Shown piece by piece: positions 1 to 37,463 of a DNA stretch of 64,000 nt. Under the pieces are notes generated by a model. That model saw only the letters and a list, made by a program, of their open reading frames with translations, was not told where the DNA came from and did not search any database. The first letter of the stretch is position 1. Every line of letters begins with the position of its first letter. Both the position numbers and the translations under genes were made by a program. This DNA comes from Zoroaster sp. YZ-2022 (Eukaryota > Echinodermata > Asteroidea > Forcipulatida > Zoroasteridae). The stretch is taken from positions 5,704,001-5,768,000 of the forward strand of contig CM055823.1 in NCBI GenBank assembly GCA_029582265.1, given 5' to 3'.

Positions 1-27921
<27,921 letters not shown>

Positions 27922-28174
27922 GTTGCTCGAATTGCTCGTCACAGAATAGGAAAAACTTCAAATTTTTGAAACCCTTACCGATCACTGTTCTGAACTGAAC
28001 TGAATTAGTTTTTGTACCAAAACTCACACCACTACCGGTACCGTACCCACCCAGCCACTAGCTTGTCGTGGCCGGATCACGTGTGCACGCATGGGGGGGG
28101 GGCAGGCAGAGTATCATGTCAATCATGCTATCTCGATTGGGAGTACCTAGTACTTAAGTTAAGCTAGCCTGATT

Positions 28175-28565
28175 CTGTTTCACCGTTTTAAAAGGCGCCC
28201 TCTTTCGGTTGATATTAGTGAGCGCGCATAATGGTTATGACGTCACCCATGCAGTTTATTTATAAACATTCCTTTTCGCGTCAACCGTTATGTAAAGTGA
28301 CCTCATAAAAAGCGATAACCTGATTGGTTGATAGAAACTTTTACATATGTAAACAGGTAAAATTATTTAAAAATATGTGACCTTCCGCCACTACCAAGCA
28401 GAAGTACGTTGGGGGGTCTTGGAGTTAATGCGGCGGGAATTGGAAAAAGATACACGTGACGCATACAGCCCGTATTGTGTCTGGACTGCTCTACATGTCG
28501 ACGGACGATCACCAGACATTTTGTCTCATTTCTCATAAACACAAGTCACAACGGACCCTAAAAAC
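28175..28565. promoter_or_regulatory. Possible promoter region upstream of PTGR1 copy A
   Basis: Unique sequence beyond the duplication edge and between the copy A start codon (27921, leftward) and a plus-strand ATG with a donor (28566). It contains a perfect CRE palindrome TGACGTCA at 28238-28245 and GAGCGCGC. Block B lacks this sequence. Function is inferred only from position and motif. Confidence 0.35.
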
Positions 28566-28610
28566 ATGTCATCATCTCACAAGATGATGTACTTCAGGAA
28601 AAATGGACAA
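28566..28610 (+). CDS. Candidate first coding exon, divergent gene
   Basis: ATG in context AAAACATGTCA opens MSSSHKMMYFRKNGQ directly into GTAAGT. Candidate later exons in phase are 33800-33880 (27 codons, VSTNSRMFNYSSAIHPSDD) and 34144-34272 (42 codons and TGA). Together they would encode 84 residues that I do not recognise. The Tigger element would sit in intron 1. Confidence 0.25.
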
Positions 28611-28996
28611 GTAAGTGTAGGACATTTTGTTTTGGATGATTTAAAGCTATGAAAAGTTTGGCATTTTTTGTAAACATTTCAACACCGTTTATACGTTTCA
28701 CGTGCTTTCGCCCCAGTACAACTTCGCCCCATAATTCCAATGAAGAATAAGATGCAACGGGGCGACATTTGTGGGGGCGAACTGTACACATGTTAAAAAC
28801 TGGGGATTTTAGCACATGTTTATTGACGTTGAATGTCATGATTTTTATAGCTCTTGTTTGCTTCCATTCCCTAACGTACCACAACATTTGGCTTCAATCC
28901 CCTACCAATACCATATCATTTGGTTTTGGTAATTATTAGTTAGGGCCTAGCCTATATTACCTGACAAAAAAAAGAGAGAAACAAACAGTAGGCCTA

Positions 28997-29070
28997 CACG
29001 GATGCCAGTCAACTCGCCCCCTCGCAAACTCGCCCCTTACAAACTCGCCCCTAACAAACTCGCCCCCCGG
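28997..29070. repeat. Tigger left terminus with iterated ACTCGCCCC units
   Basis: Four units of (A)AACTCGCCCC separated by CTCGC, TTAC and TAAC spacers, ending CCCCCGGTGAT. Confidence 0.9.
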
Positions 29071-29877
29071 TGATATCCTGGTGTCATGGGTTTTCGATCG
29101 GATAACGGGAAAATTGTTCGGAAGCAGAAACTAAATGGAATTTTAAAAAATCATTTAACCAACCTTTTAACATGACAATTTCAGTTCATAACCTGTTGAA
29201 ATCTTCGTAGTTGCAGTCTTTCGTTCCGAAAGATCGTCCGCCATTTACAGTGGTACAGTGTACGCGGGATGGAAGCACCGTCATATGTTTTCGATCCTTT
29301 CATTGGACGGCAATTTTACATCAACTTCAGACGCTAGTATGGCATGCAAAATGTCTCAAAAATGGTAGAAGTGTTGTCCAAACTGCCACTGCCACTAGTG
29401 AGACGATTTAGTTAATAAATAAAGTCAAAAACGTTTTTTACCAGGGAAATGATTAAGGATCCATTATCCATAACGATGATTTTACAGTTTCAGTGGTGAA
29501 ATCCACACAGGGAGGAGCTCAGCAGAGATCATTTTGGTCATTAGCCTGTACCATTAACTGATGTGTGTGTGAGATATCTTTTTATTGTTCTTAATATTGT
29601 TCATTGTTATTTTATTGATTGCCTCTTGTATATTATATGTTTATTCTTTTTGTTTTACTTTTTCCTTTGGGGGGGGGGGGGGGAACACAGCCAGGAAAGT
29701 GGAAGTTTAATATTTCTTGCAACCAACAAGGAAATTTTCCTATTCAATGAAAACTGAATGCCAAGTTTAACAATGAATGGCAATATTTGTTTTCATTTTG
29801 TTTTCTTTTTTTACTTGTTGAAATAATATTTGCTACAATTTTATAGTACCCTTCATTTTTTTTAACTGTTTCGGTTT

Positions 29878-31668
29878 TTATTCTTCTGACTGATGGTGGC
29901 AAGGGCACCAAAATATCGAATGCCTGCGAACAACACGTACTGGTGTGCAAAACCTTAAGTGTACCCAGTGACTGCAGTCAGGATATGTGCACTGTGCCCA
30001 TGAAACAAAGGAAATGTAGTCAATATTTCTTAGTTCTGTTGGTTGCAACCTTTTGCACTTGCAACAGAGATCTTTGGGATCAGTTGTTTGAGATTCAGCA
30101 TCACTGTCTTCATCATCCATAACCACAGGTGGTTGATTTCTTGGTTTTCTGTTCTGATGACTTGTTCCAGAAGTACTGGGTTTTGGTGAACTCGTGGTGA
30201 CAGATTTCTTTGGTTTCTTTTTTTGTTGCTCCTGATGTTTCCTGATGTTATCTACAACTGTGTCTTCAGTGATGGCTTTACCTCCTACTACAGCGCTAAG
30301 AACTTTACGCTTCTTTGTTTGTTTAGTGTTCTCTGTCAGCACCGCTTCAGCTTTCCTGAAAAAGTTGGTGCATCTGTCGAGAGTGTCATCAGCCGTAGGT
30401 TTCTCAGCTGCCATGACAGATGTGGAAGAAGTAGCCGAAATGTTCTCTGGACAATTAACTGTTGATGAAGTGAAAACTGTTGCTGGCAGAAAGCTTGATT
30501 GGTTCACAGAACATCGGTCAACTGGGTAGATGCCACACTTTCGGAATGATGCTTGCAGGTTATTTGGTGTAAGTGCACATGTATATGCCTTGCAAGCTAT
30601 CTCACATAGGGAGTACCTGTCAATTCCAGATGTTGCATGGTGCCGCATATGAGTGTGTCTCATACCATTGAGGATTTTTTCAAATGGTCCAAAACATCCA
30701 ACGTCCATCGGCTGAAGAATATGTGAAGTGTGTGCTGGAAGTACAAATAGAATAATATTTCTCTCCCGTGCCCATTGAATGAGTGATAGTGACACATGAG
30801 ACTTATGTCCATCATACAATATCAAGAGATGGTTATCTGATGTAGCTGGAATGGAGTATTTGCTGAAATGGTCTTCAAGGTATCTCTGAAAAATGTCTGA
30901 GTTAGACCAGCCCGAGTCGCTGACTGCCCCTCCTGTACCAGCAGTACAACCGGACAAGAATTCCTTACGCATACGCTGTCCCTTGAATATGAAAAATGGG
31001 GGCAATGCCATACCAAGAGCATTCCCACATCCAATTACTGTTGTCGTAGATGATTTACCCATGGTTACTGCTGGAGGTACTTCTTGGCGTGAGGATACAA
31101 TACATGGAGGTGTATGGTTCTCAACAATGCCCTTCTCATCAATATTGTAGATGGCCTGTGGTCGATCCTTCAGGTTATATTTCTTCAAAATGTGCTCCAG
31201 TTCATCAAAGTATTTATTGACTGTCTCCAGAGAAGTAGCTTTAGCTCTCATTATCTCGAGTGATCTGTGTTTCTGCACCTTGAGTTCTGGCCAGCGTTTC
31301 ATGAAGCTGTAAAACCACTGTAGTGAGAGAGGCTTATCTGACTTCTTTCTCTTTCCAAGGTGGATTGCCAAGTCAGTAGCAAGTGCTGTAACTTCAGTGC
31401 GAGTGTATCCATAGCCAAAGGAAGACATCAACTCAACATGTGTTACTAGAGTTTGCTCCTCTTCCTGACTCAACAGGGGATCAGGTCCAGACCTAGTAGT
31501 TTCCAATTTGGTTTTACCATTAATTCTGTCATGCAGCGTAGAATATGGAACAGAGAAAGTTCTTGAAGCCTTTTTAATAGGGATTCCCTGACCAACTACA
31601 GCCTCATATGCATTATCAAGAGATTCTTGAGAATAGCATCTGTAGCTGGCCTTCCCTTTATTGATCAC
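29878..31668 (-). CDS. Tigger/pogo-type transposase with C-terminal PHD-like zinc module
   Basis: 596 residues, single open frame. Residues about 10-55 form a Psq-type helix-turn-helix (YSQESLDNAYEAV ... ASRTFSVPYSTLHDRI). Residues about 65-160 are a CENP-B-like DNA-binding domain (EEEQTLVTHV ... FMKRWPELKVQKHRS). The DDE_1 catalytic core shows D177 in YNIDEKG, D286 in LYDGHKSH and D322 in LQPMDVG, giving a DD35D signature. The last 65 residues are a cysteine/histidine module (LCCKCKRL, CTYPDCSHWVHLRFC, FWCPCH) resembling a PHD-type finger. It would bind the element's repeated ends and catalyse cut-and-paste at TA. All three acidic residues are present. A host-domesticated gene is the alternative, but TIRs and TA flanks favour a recent transposon. 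Confidence 0.93.
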   Translation of the reverse strand: MINKGKASYRCYSQESLDNAYEAVVGQGIPIKKASRTFSVPYSTLHDRINGKTKLETTRSGPDPLLSQEEEQTLVTHVELMSSFGYGYTRTEVTALATDLAIHLGKRKKSDKPLSLQWFYSFMKRWPELKVQKHRSLEIMRAKATSLETVNKYFDELEHILKKYNLKDRPQAIYNIDEKGIVENHTPPCIVSSRQEVPPAVTMGKSSTTTVIGCGNALGMALPPFFIFKGQRMRKEFLSGCTAGTGGAVSDSGWSNSDIFQRYLEDHFSKYSIPATSDNHLLILYDGHKSHVSLSLIQWARERNIILFVLPAHTSHILQPMDVGCFGPFEKILNGMRHTHMRHHATSGIDRYSLCEIACKAYTCALTPNNLQASFRKCGIYPVDRCSVNQSSFLPATVFTSSTVNCPENISATSSTSVMAAEKPTADDTLDRCTNFFRKAEAVLTENTKQTKKRKVLSAVVGGKAITEDTVVDNIRKHQEQQKKKPKKSVTTSSPKPSTSGTSHQNRKPRNQPPVVMDDEDSDAESQTTDPKDLCCKCKRLQPTELRNIDYISFVSWAQCTYPDCSHWVHLRFCTPVRVVRRHSIFWCPCHHQSEE

Positions 31669-32421
31669 AGTCTGCAGAAAATAAAAATAATGGAAATATT
31701 GCCATTAAAAAAACATCTGTTCATCTGTTTATAAAATTCAAAAATTAATTATTATTTTTTTTTTGTCCTTACAGCATAAAATAAATAAATAAATAAAATA
31801 AAAGTAACTGTTCTATTTCCCCAATACAAAAAATTCATAACATTCTGATTATCTGGCAACGTATGAATGGCCATGTGTGATTTTGGGAGAAAGGAACCTC
31901 ATCTAGCCAATGAACCTTTCATTTAAAAAAATGTGGACAGATCATGTTTATCGGGCTCATCAGAAATTATCAGTCTGCAGTAAAACAAAGAAGAATATAA
32001 CAATGTAATTTCCACTTGAGATAAACTTAATTTTATTCCAATATTGGCACGCCATACAATCCCAAATAGCAACAACATCACGTGATCTATCGTGCTACTT
32101 TAGAAAAATGAAACTTTATCTGGCAGACGAAACTTACGTTTGGAATATTTGACAATGGATTGTGTTTCTTTGACACATTTGATTATTAGTAAAATATTGC
32201 ATTAGTGATCTATACCAAAAATTAAGCATTATATAAACTTTTGGGTGTCACTTACGATAGGGAACTTTATTCTCAACATGTTGAAGCCTGCCGATAGCAC
32301 GGAGCGTGGATGTTACAACCATACAGAGCTTCTGGTCACTGTGGATCTCGCACTATCTCGCGGTAAAAGGGAATCAAAGTGGGGGATCGAAAATACATGT
32401 CGATCGAAAACATATGACGGC
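31669..32421. other. Region 5' of the Tigger transposase
   Basis: About 750 bp within the element upstream of the ATG, AT-rich, with no other ORF that I trust. It ends with ATCGAAAATACATGTCGATCGAAAAC-like direct repeats of TCGATCG, which resemble CGATCGGATAACG near the left end (29095). Presumed promoter and leader. Confidence 0.4.
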
Positions 32422-32645
32422 ACGATACAAACTCGCCCCTCCGCAAACTCGCCCCCCGGCAAACTCGCCCCCCGACCCATATTACCATAATAAATCGTGT
32501 CTTTTTTTGTCCTTTTACACCCCGGCAAACTCACTCCCCCGCACAAACTCGCCCCAAACCCATATTACTGAAAATTATGTGATCCAACTAATTTAATAAA
32601 TTGTGTCTATTTTGTCTTTTAACATCCCAGCAAACTCTCCCCCCG
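32422..32645. repeat. Inner ACTCGCCCC block of Tigger
   Basis: Units AAACTCGCCCC with CTCCGC/CCGGC spacers followed by GACCCATATTA, then degenerate units to 32640. Inverted relative of 33335-33418 (AATATGGGTCGGGGGGCGAG). Confidence 0.8.
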
Positions 32646-33330
32646 TATTATTGTGGTGGAGTAGGGGGTAGCGCTGGGTGACCACAATGCACATCCATCA
32701 CAATAGGTGCGGCTCCCTGTGTAGGCTTATCAGACCTGTATGGTGTCATATTGTAGCACCAAGTAATGACAACATTGTAAAAACAAAATTGTAGGCCTAC
32801 CACTTGTACAGGAAAAATTTTCCCTTCGAATATTTAAAAAAGTTTGACTTTTTGCAAGAAATGTTTGCAAGAAAAGCATACCGCAGGCAACCACGCCCGG
32901 CGCGGCCCACATGCATGCCCAATCAGCGCGCGCAACGTAAAGTCATGCACAATCTAAAATATTACACTGGTACAGTCTTTCAATTTCCGTGAAATACAGT
33001 AAAATTGTTTTTAATCTTGAAAATAAAAATATTGTTTTAGAAGAAGCGAATGAAGACTACTTAATTCGTTGGTGTTTATTTCGACGGTAGTGAAAAATTA
33101 TTGAGAAAATGAAACATTAATATCATGGTTATGAAAAGAAATCTTTTATTTGACAAAATGTTAACAGCAATTTTACACATTTCAAAGAATATTGATTAAA
33201 AGTTTTCAGAGCTTCTCCAAATTATACCATTTTATTTTAAAAATCGAAAACAATATTTTTATTTTCAAGTTTAAAAACAATTTTACAACCAGGGTAAATT
33301 GAGTTATTCAATATTCAATACCGACCCATA
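32646..33330. other. Segment between the inner Tigger repeat blocks
   Basis: No coding signal. Contains the dispersed repeat 33045-33190 and otherwise AT-rich sequence, flanked by the inverted GACCCATATTA blocks, so it is possibly a nested insertion. Confidence 0.4.
33045..33190 (+). repeat. Dispersed repeat (copy 2 of 2)
   Basis: Relative of 6265-6430, lying inside the right part of the Tigger element and so probably inserted there. Confidence 0.7.
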
Positions 33331-33418
33331 TTATTCAATATGGGTCGGGGGGCGAGTTTGCCGGGGGGGCGAGTTGCCGGGGGGCGAGTTTGCGGAGGGG
33401 TGAGTTTGTGGGGGAAGT

Positions 33419-33516
33419 TTGTATCACCAGGGGGCGAGTTTGTTAGGGGGCGAGTTTGTAAGGGGCGAGTTTGTAAGGGGCGAGTTTGTGAGGGGGCGAG
33501 TTGACAGGCATGCGCC
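33419..33516. repeat. Tigger right terminus with iterated GGGGCGAGT units
   Basis: Inverted match of the left terminus including the ATCACC...GGGG inner border and the TTAC/TAAC spacers. Confidence 0.9.
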
Positions 33517-33799
33517 TACACAGCCCACAGATATTTTCAAATATAACAATTGTTTAGTTTTTATAACTTTTTTATTTTTGTACATAGGCCTATGTATAAA
33601 ATACAGTAATAGTATTATTAAAACGTATGCAATAAGCGTGTTATCTTTCGCTAATTGTTAGAATGCTCCCCCCTGTGAGTCATTAGTTGCAAGCTGTGTT
33701 TGATGTATTCCAGAATGTCAAAACATTACACCACAAATTTAGAAATAGGCCTACTTGTTTTATAACTATTATTTAAATTTGCATTGGTTTATTTTGTAG

Positions 33800-33880
33800 G
33801 TTTCAACGAATTCCAGGATGTTCAACTACTCGAGTGCTATTCATCCTTCAGATGACACAGTCTGTTGGTTTCGTAGAGCG
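33800..33880 (+). CDS. Candidate second exon of divergent gene
   Basis: 81 nt between TTTTGTAG and GTAAAT, open in the phase set by 28566-28610: SSAIHPSDDTVCWFRRA at its end. Weak. Confidence 0.22.
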
Positions 33881-34067
33881 GTAAATTTTGGTTGAAGTTA
33901 TTGTATTTTAATTGAACAGCTCAACTTTGGGTTATTATTAGCCCCATAGTTAGTGTCAATATTGTAGACTCTGTCTGACTCTTGGCCTTATGCCTTCATA
34001 GCGCTAGTCAGTCTTTTTGGATTTCGATAAAAAACAGTACAATGTTTGCAATTTTGCCCACAATGTT

Positions 34068-34602
34068 TTCTTACATATGTTATGATGCTCGCCAGTAAAA
34101 AGAAAATCGGTATTCCACTCACTTTTTTTGTTGAAATTTATAGAGAATTGCTACTGCTTTACCGACATCAGCCGCCATGATAAGTATTGATGCTCATGCG
34201 CACCGATACGACAGTATGACCTCATGCGACCTGCATTTTTCGTTATCGATGGTCGCGCAACTGAAAACTTGACGCGCGATCATAAAAAACAAAGTTTATA
34301 GTTAACGCTGAGGCATCTTTGACTAGTAGCCGAAGACGCTGGCGATCATCAGAGTTCGACGATCATCATCACGTCGCCACCAGACTAGACTGTGCACATA
34401 CTACAAACGTATATACACACACAGGTAACTAACTACACTGGGGCAAACTGACGTATCAGGGCACATGCGCATGGCGGGTGATGAAGTTTAAACGTGTCGG
34501 TGAAGTAGTAGCAATTCTCCACAAATTTTACCAAATCAATTAGGTGGAATGCCCTTTTTTTGTACTGGCGAGCATCATAGAATAGGTAAATAAACATTGT
34601 GG
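34068..34602. repeat. Inverted duplicate arms of about 115 bp
   Basis: 34068-34184 and the reverse complement of 34486-34602 share ATGATGCTCGCCAGTA, GGAGAATTGCTACT and CACCGACA. The right arm is open on the minus strand (YDARQYKKRAFHLIDLVKF). The left arm has stops. Family not recognised. Confidence 0.65.
34144..34272 (+). CDS. Candidate last exon of divergent gene
   Basis: Follows TTTATAG, open for 42 codons to TGA at 34270-34272. It overlaps an inverted repeat and a minus-strand ATG (MAADVGKAVAIL), so strand is uncertain. Confidence 0.15.
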   Translation, partial: RIATALPTSAAMISIDAHAHRYDSMTSCDLHFSLSMVAQLKT

Positions 34603-34824
34603 GCAAAAACACTCGGTATACAGCTTGTGCATAGCCGTGGAACTCCCAGTGGGAGTCCTGTATGGGGGACTTTATTTCTTCACAGGGGAATTTTGTGGAA
34701 ACGTATGTACTGTTCCTGTGTAAATATTGCAAACTCTGTGGAACGCATGTAAAAAATGAATATTGTGGAATTTGCAGGAAGATGATATTTTCATTTTGCT
34801 TATCCTTTATTTATTTTTTTATTT

Positions 34825-35111
34825 TTAATTTTTTTTTGCAGGCTTGATGACTCTTGACCGCACTTCTGGTGCGGTACTGATGTGATGCCGCCTCATTATG
34901 GACATCAGTCGCTCCAGGTCATCCCGCATACCATTGACGATTCTCCCTGTGCGGTTAAACTCAGTGTGAATCAGCTCACCACCCTGCTCATTGAGTAAAT
35001 CAAATCCAACTTGAAACCTGGTGAGCTGTTCGACTGCGTGGTCCTCAAGTAAGTGGAGTTTTGGTGTGATATTTTGTGTTGGGAACATCAGCCTGTATGA
35101 ATTTATGAAAT
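34825..35111 (-). pseudogene. RAG1/Transib-like pseudogene last exon (H-x4-H, third acidic residue)
   Basis: DFINSYRLMFPTQNITPKLH, LLEDHAVEQL, NEQGGELIHTEFNRTGRI and a basic C-terminus before TAA. The acceptor CATCAAAG|AT was chosen because it alone keeps phase with the previous exon. Confidence 0.7.
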
Positions 35112-35190
35112 CTTTGATGCAAACATCTGTAATTCAACAAAAGAAGCCGATTTATGGTTAACAACATTACATAAAGGATCCTCCATTCTG

Positions 35191-35424
35191 GGCCCAATTT
35201 CATAGAGCTGCTTAACAGCCGATTTTTTGCTTAGTGCGATTTATACTTCATAGTGCTCCTAACCTTATTGAATGAAGTAACAATGCAAATCCAAAGTAAA
35301 AGCGCAAGCTGGTCGCCTAATTTTCTTGCTAACCTGTGAAATACGCTTGCGATTAAGCAACTTTTTTCTGTTAAAGTATGCAGAAAAATCTGCTTACTGT
35401 TAAGCAGCGCTATGAAATTGGCCC
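35191..35424. mobile_element. 234-bp MITE, GGCC-AATTTCATAG family
   Basis: Termini GGCCCAATTTCATAGAGCTG and CGCTATGAAATTGGCCC are inverted; direct CTG flanks on both sides. It sits in an intron of the RAG1/Transib-like pseudogene. Confidence 0.75.
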
Positions 35425-35479
35425 CTGACCAACAAAGAATTCAAAGTGATGTACAGTCACTATGTATTGTTATACATAC

Positions 35480-35690
35480 CAATTCGTTTTAGATTGTGTA
35501 CATCAAGTCGCTCTGCGTGGTTTATACCATGATGCACGTCGGCAAACTTCAGAAAAATATTACTGAAGTTGCTGCGGCATGTTGCTGCCTGCCGATTTAA
35601 GCGGTCCTGTGCAGCAAGAGGTATGTCATCGCTGAGATTCTCCTCAACCTTCTGCACTGGAACTGAAGTTAGGGCTTCTATCACATCTGG
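35480..35690 (-). pseudogene. RAG1/Transib-like pseudogene exon
   Basis: 211 nt encoding PDVIEALTSVPVQKVEEN to FLKFADVHHGINHAERLD. Acceptor TTTTCAG, donor GTATGT. Confidence 0.67.
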
Positions 35691-35798
35691 CTGAAAAGTA
35701 CAAAGAACTCATACTTTTTAAAGTGCAAAATATTACACAGACCATTTAAATTTTTGTTTTTTACTAATATTTTAAAAACATTTTTGGCTTCTTTTTAC

Positions 35799-35945
35799 CT
35801 TGCAGCATCTGTGCACATGGTTGCCGACGAAAGACTTCCCATGATAAGCCTGCCTCTGAACTTTGAAGGAACTCGAGACTTGATCAAGGGCGCTAGATAC
35901 AGGACCTGTGGCAAAGTTCATTATGGTGGAAGCTGCTTCATTTTC
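35799..35945 (-). pseudogene. RAG1/Transib-like pseudogene exon
   Basis: 147 nt, 49 codons: ENEAASTIMNFATGPVSSAL, VQRQAYHGKSFVGNHVHRCC. Acceptor CCCTCAG, donor GTAAAA. Confidence 0.68.
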
Positions 35946-36060
35946 CTGAGGGGAAAAATTCTTATAAGAATTAATGAAAATACAATTGGCAGGGGTGTAC
36001 AAAAGTGACAATCACAAAAACTTGCATGTATTTTTGTGAATAACCAGATAGATTACGCAC

Positions 36061-36823
36061 CTGCTCCATTATTTCAGCTCTCAATCTGAAAGCTTCATTG
36101 GCCAGTTCATGAAATTCAACACTAAACTGTTGTTTATTGAGGACGCACAGAGGTAAGTCCTCAATCTTCTCAAGAGAGACACGCTTTTCAGCCAACACAG
36201 CATTGATCTCCTGTTGACGCTTTGCTTCTGGGTCATTCCGTGTCAAATCACCTAAGGGTCCCCTGGTGACCCCCTCAGATTTGGCTGAAAAAAATTGAAA
36301 ACGTAGCTTCATCCTTCAAACTTTCAAAATTTCAGAGCCAAATTCCAAGCGGATTGGGATTTACGGCCCTCCAAAAGGGGCGTTTCACCTCCCTTTTTGA
36401 CAAATGCAAATGTTGCCTACACTTTTACACCAATTTCATTTGCTCATAAATACTTATTTGAAAAAGATATGAATCTCAAAGTTGATTTATTGGGTAAACT
36501 CTGCCTGTTCTCTTCATAAAAGGCATCAGAAATACTGTACCTGCATCACATCTTGAGATATTCTCACTCGAAAACCCTGCTTTTTTTTCAGCCAAATCTG
36601 AGGGGGTCACCAGGGGAGATGTTGAAAATTTAGGTGATTTGACACGGAATGACCCTTCTGTTAGAATTTGATCTTCAAAGTTGGAACTGGAAGGAAGATC
36701 GGTGTCATCATGTTGAGCTCTCAACTGACAAAGCTGCAGATCCAGATCATGGCAGGCACTCTCAAAAAGATCAAATAGCTTCTTGTAAATGCCCAGAGAG
36801 AGATGGAGACTGGGAAGTACGAC
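36061..36823 (-). pseudogene. RAG1/Transib-like pseudogene exon split by a MITE
   Basis: VVLPSLHLSLGIYKKLFDLF through a coiled, charged region to EFHELANEAFRLRAEIMEQ. Without the MITE and one TTCT it is 333 nt, 111 codons in frame. Confidence 0.7.
36230..36655. mobile_element. 426-bp MITE inserted in the pseudogene exon
   Basis: TTCT target duplication at 36226-36229 and 36656-36659. Long inverted ends GGGTCATTCCGTGTCAAATC (about 60 bp including GGGGGTCACCAGGGG). Excising it restores the exon frame. Confidence 0.9.
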
Positions 36824-36957
36824 CTGTGAAAGTGTAATACAAATAGGTATTTCATTTAAGTCCGATGGAAGCAAATAGTACATATACAGTGCTGAAGGAT
36901 ACACTTTAAACAGCAGGTGATTTTTAATGTGGTAGTATGTAAATGTACAAAACTTAC

Positions 36958-37163
36958 GTGGTTGATTTCAATTGGCATCATTGGCTCATGGACTACACTA
37001 AAGGAAACTTCCTTTGATCGTTGTTTTTTCGCACCGTCTTTGAGAAAATCCTGGTACCTAGAACGAATTGAAGCGAGTGTCCTTGGTTTTGAGGGTGCTC
37101 TCTCTTGGTATGGATGCTGCATATCATCCTTGGATGCTTCACAATATATGCAGCAGTACCGAG
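36958..37163 (-). pseudogene. RAG1/Transib-like pseudogene exon (C-x2-C)
   Basis: 206 nt with YCCIYC followed by EASKDDMQHPYQERAPSKP. Donor GTAAGT. The cysteine pair is the first half of the proposed zinc site. Confidence 0.68.
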
Positions 37164-37261
37164 CTGTGAAAAAAAAAAAATAAATAAAAAAAAAGATAAA
37201 TTCATGTGCCAGTTGAAATAAATTTCAGTAAGTTGTAATAACTAGCTATAAATGTACATAC

Positions 37262-37339
37262 CATTGCATCCATTGATTCCATACAGCTTTATTGAGAAGC
37301 TCATAATCTCCATACCCAAAGAGTCTGAAAGATCGGTCA
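37262..37339 (-). pseudogene. RAG1/Transib-like pseudogene exon with +1 frameshift
   Basis: Starts in the frame FRLFGYGDYELL and must finish in the frame SIKLYGINGCN to join the next exon. It is 78 nt, where 77 would keep the phase. Confidence 0.62.
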
Positions 37340-37463
37340 CTGCAAAAAGAAACGATGCAAAAAAATATGCCTGTTTATAAAAAGCATTGATTTGGCGTTG
37401 GCAGTGAGAGACTTACAAATTTTCATTGAATGTGCATTTAAAACTCAACAAAAAAGCACTTAC

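Larger units (their letters stand above)
28997..33516 (-). mobile_element. pogo/Tigger DNA transposon, 4.5 kb
   Basis: TA at 28995-28996 and 33517-33518. The outer 14 bp of the two ends align without gaps (GATGCCAGTC versus CATGCCTGTC), followed by four tandem AACTCGCCCC-type units at each end. It encodes one intact transposase on the minus strand. The right part is enlarged by additional ACTCGCCCC blocks (32422-32640, 33335-33418) and a non-homologous segment between them, including a dispersed repeat. Confidence 0.85.

Noticed and set aside
29563..29757. 64-codon hydrophobic ORF (LLYIICLFFLFYFF)
   Set aside because: T-rich low-complexity sequence next to a G run, within the Tigger element's 3' region.
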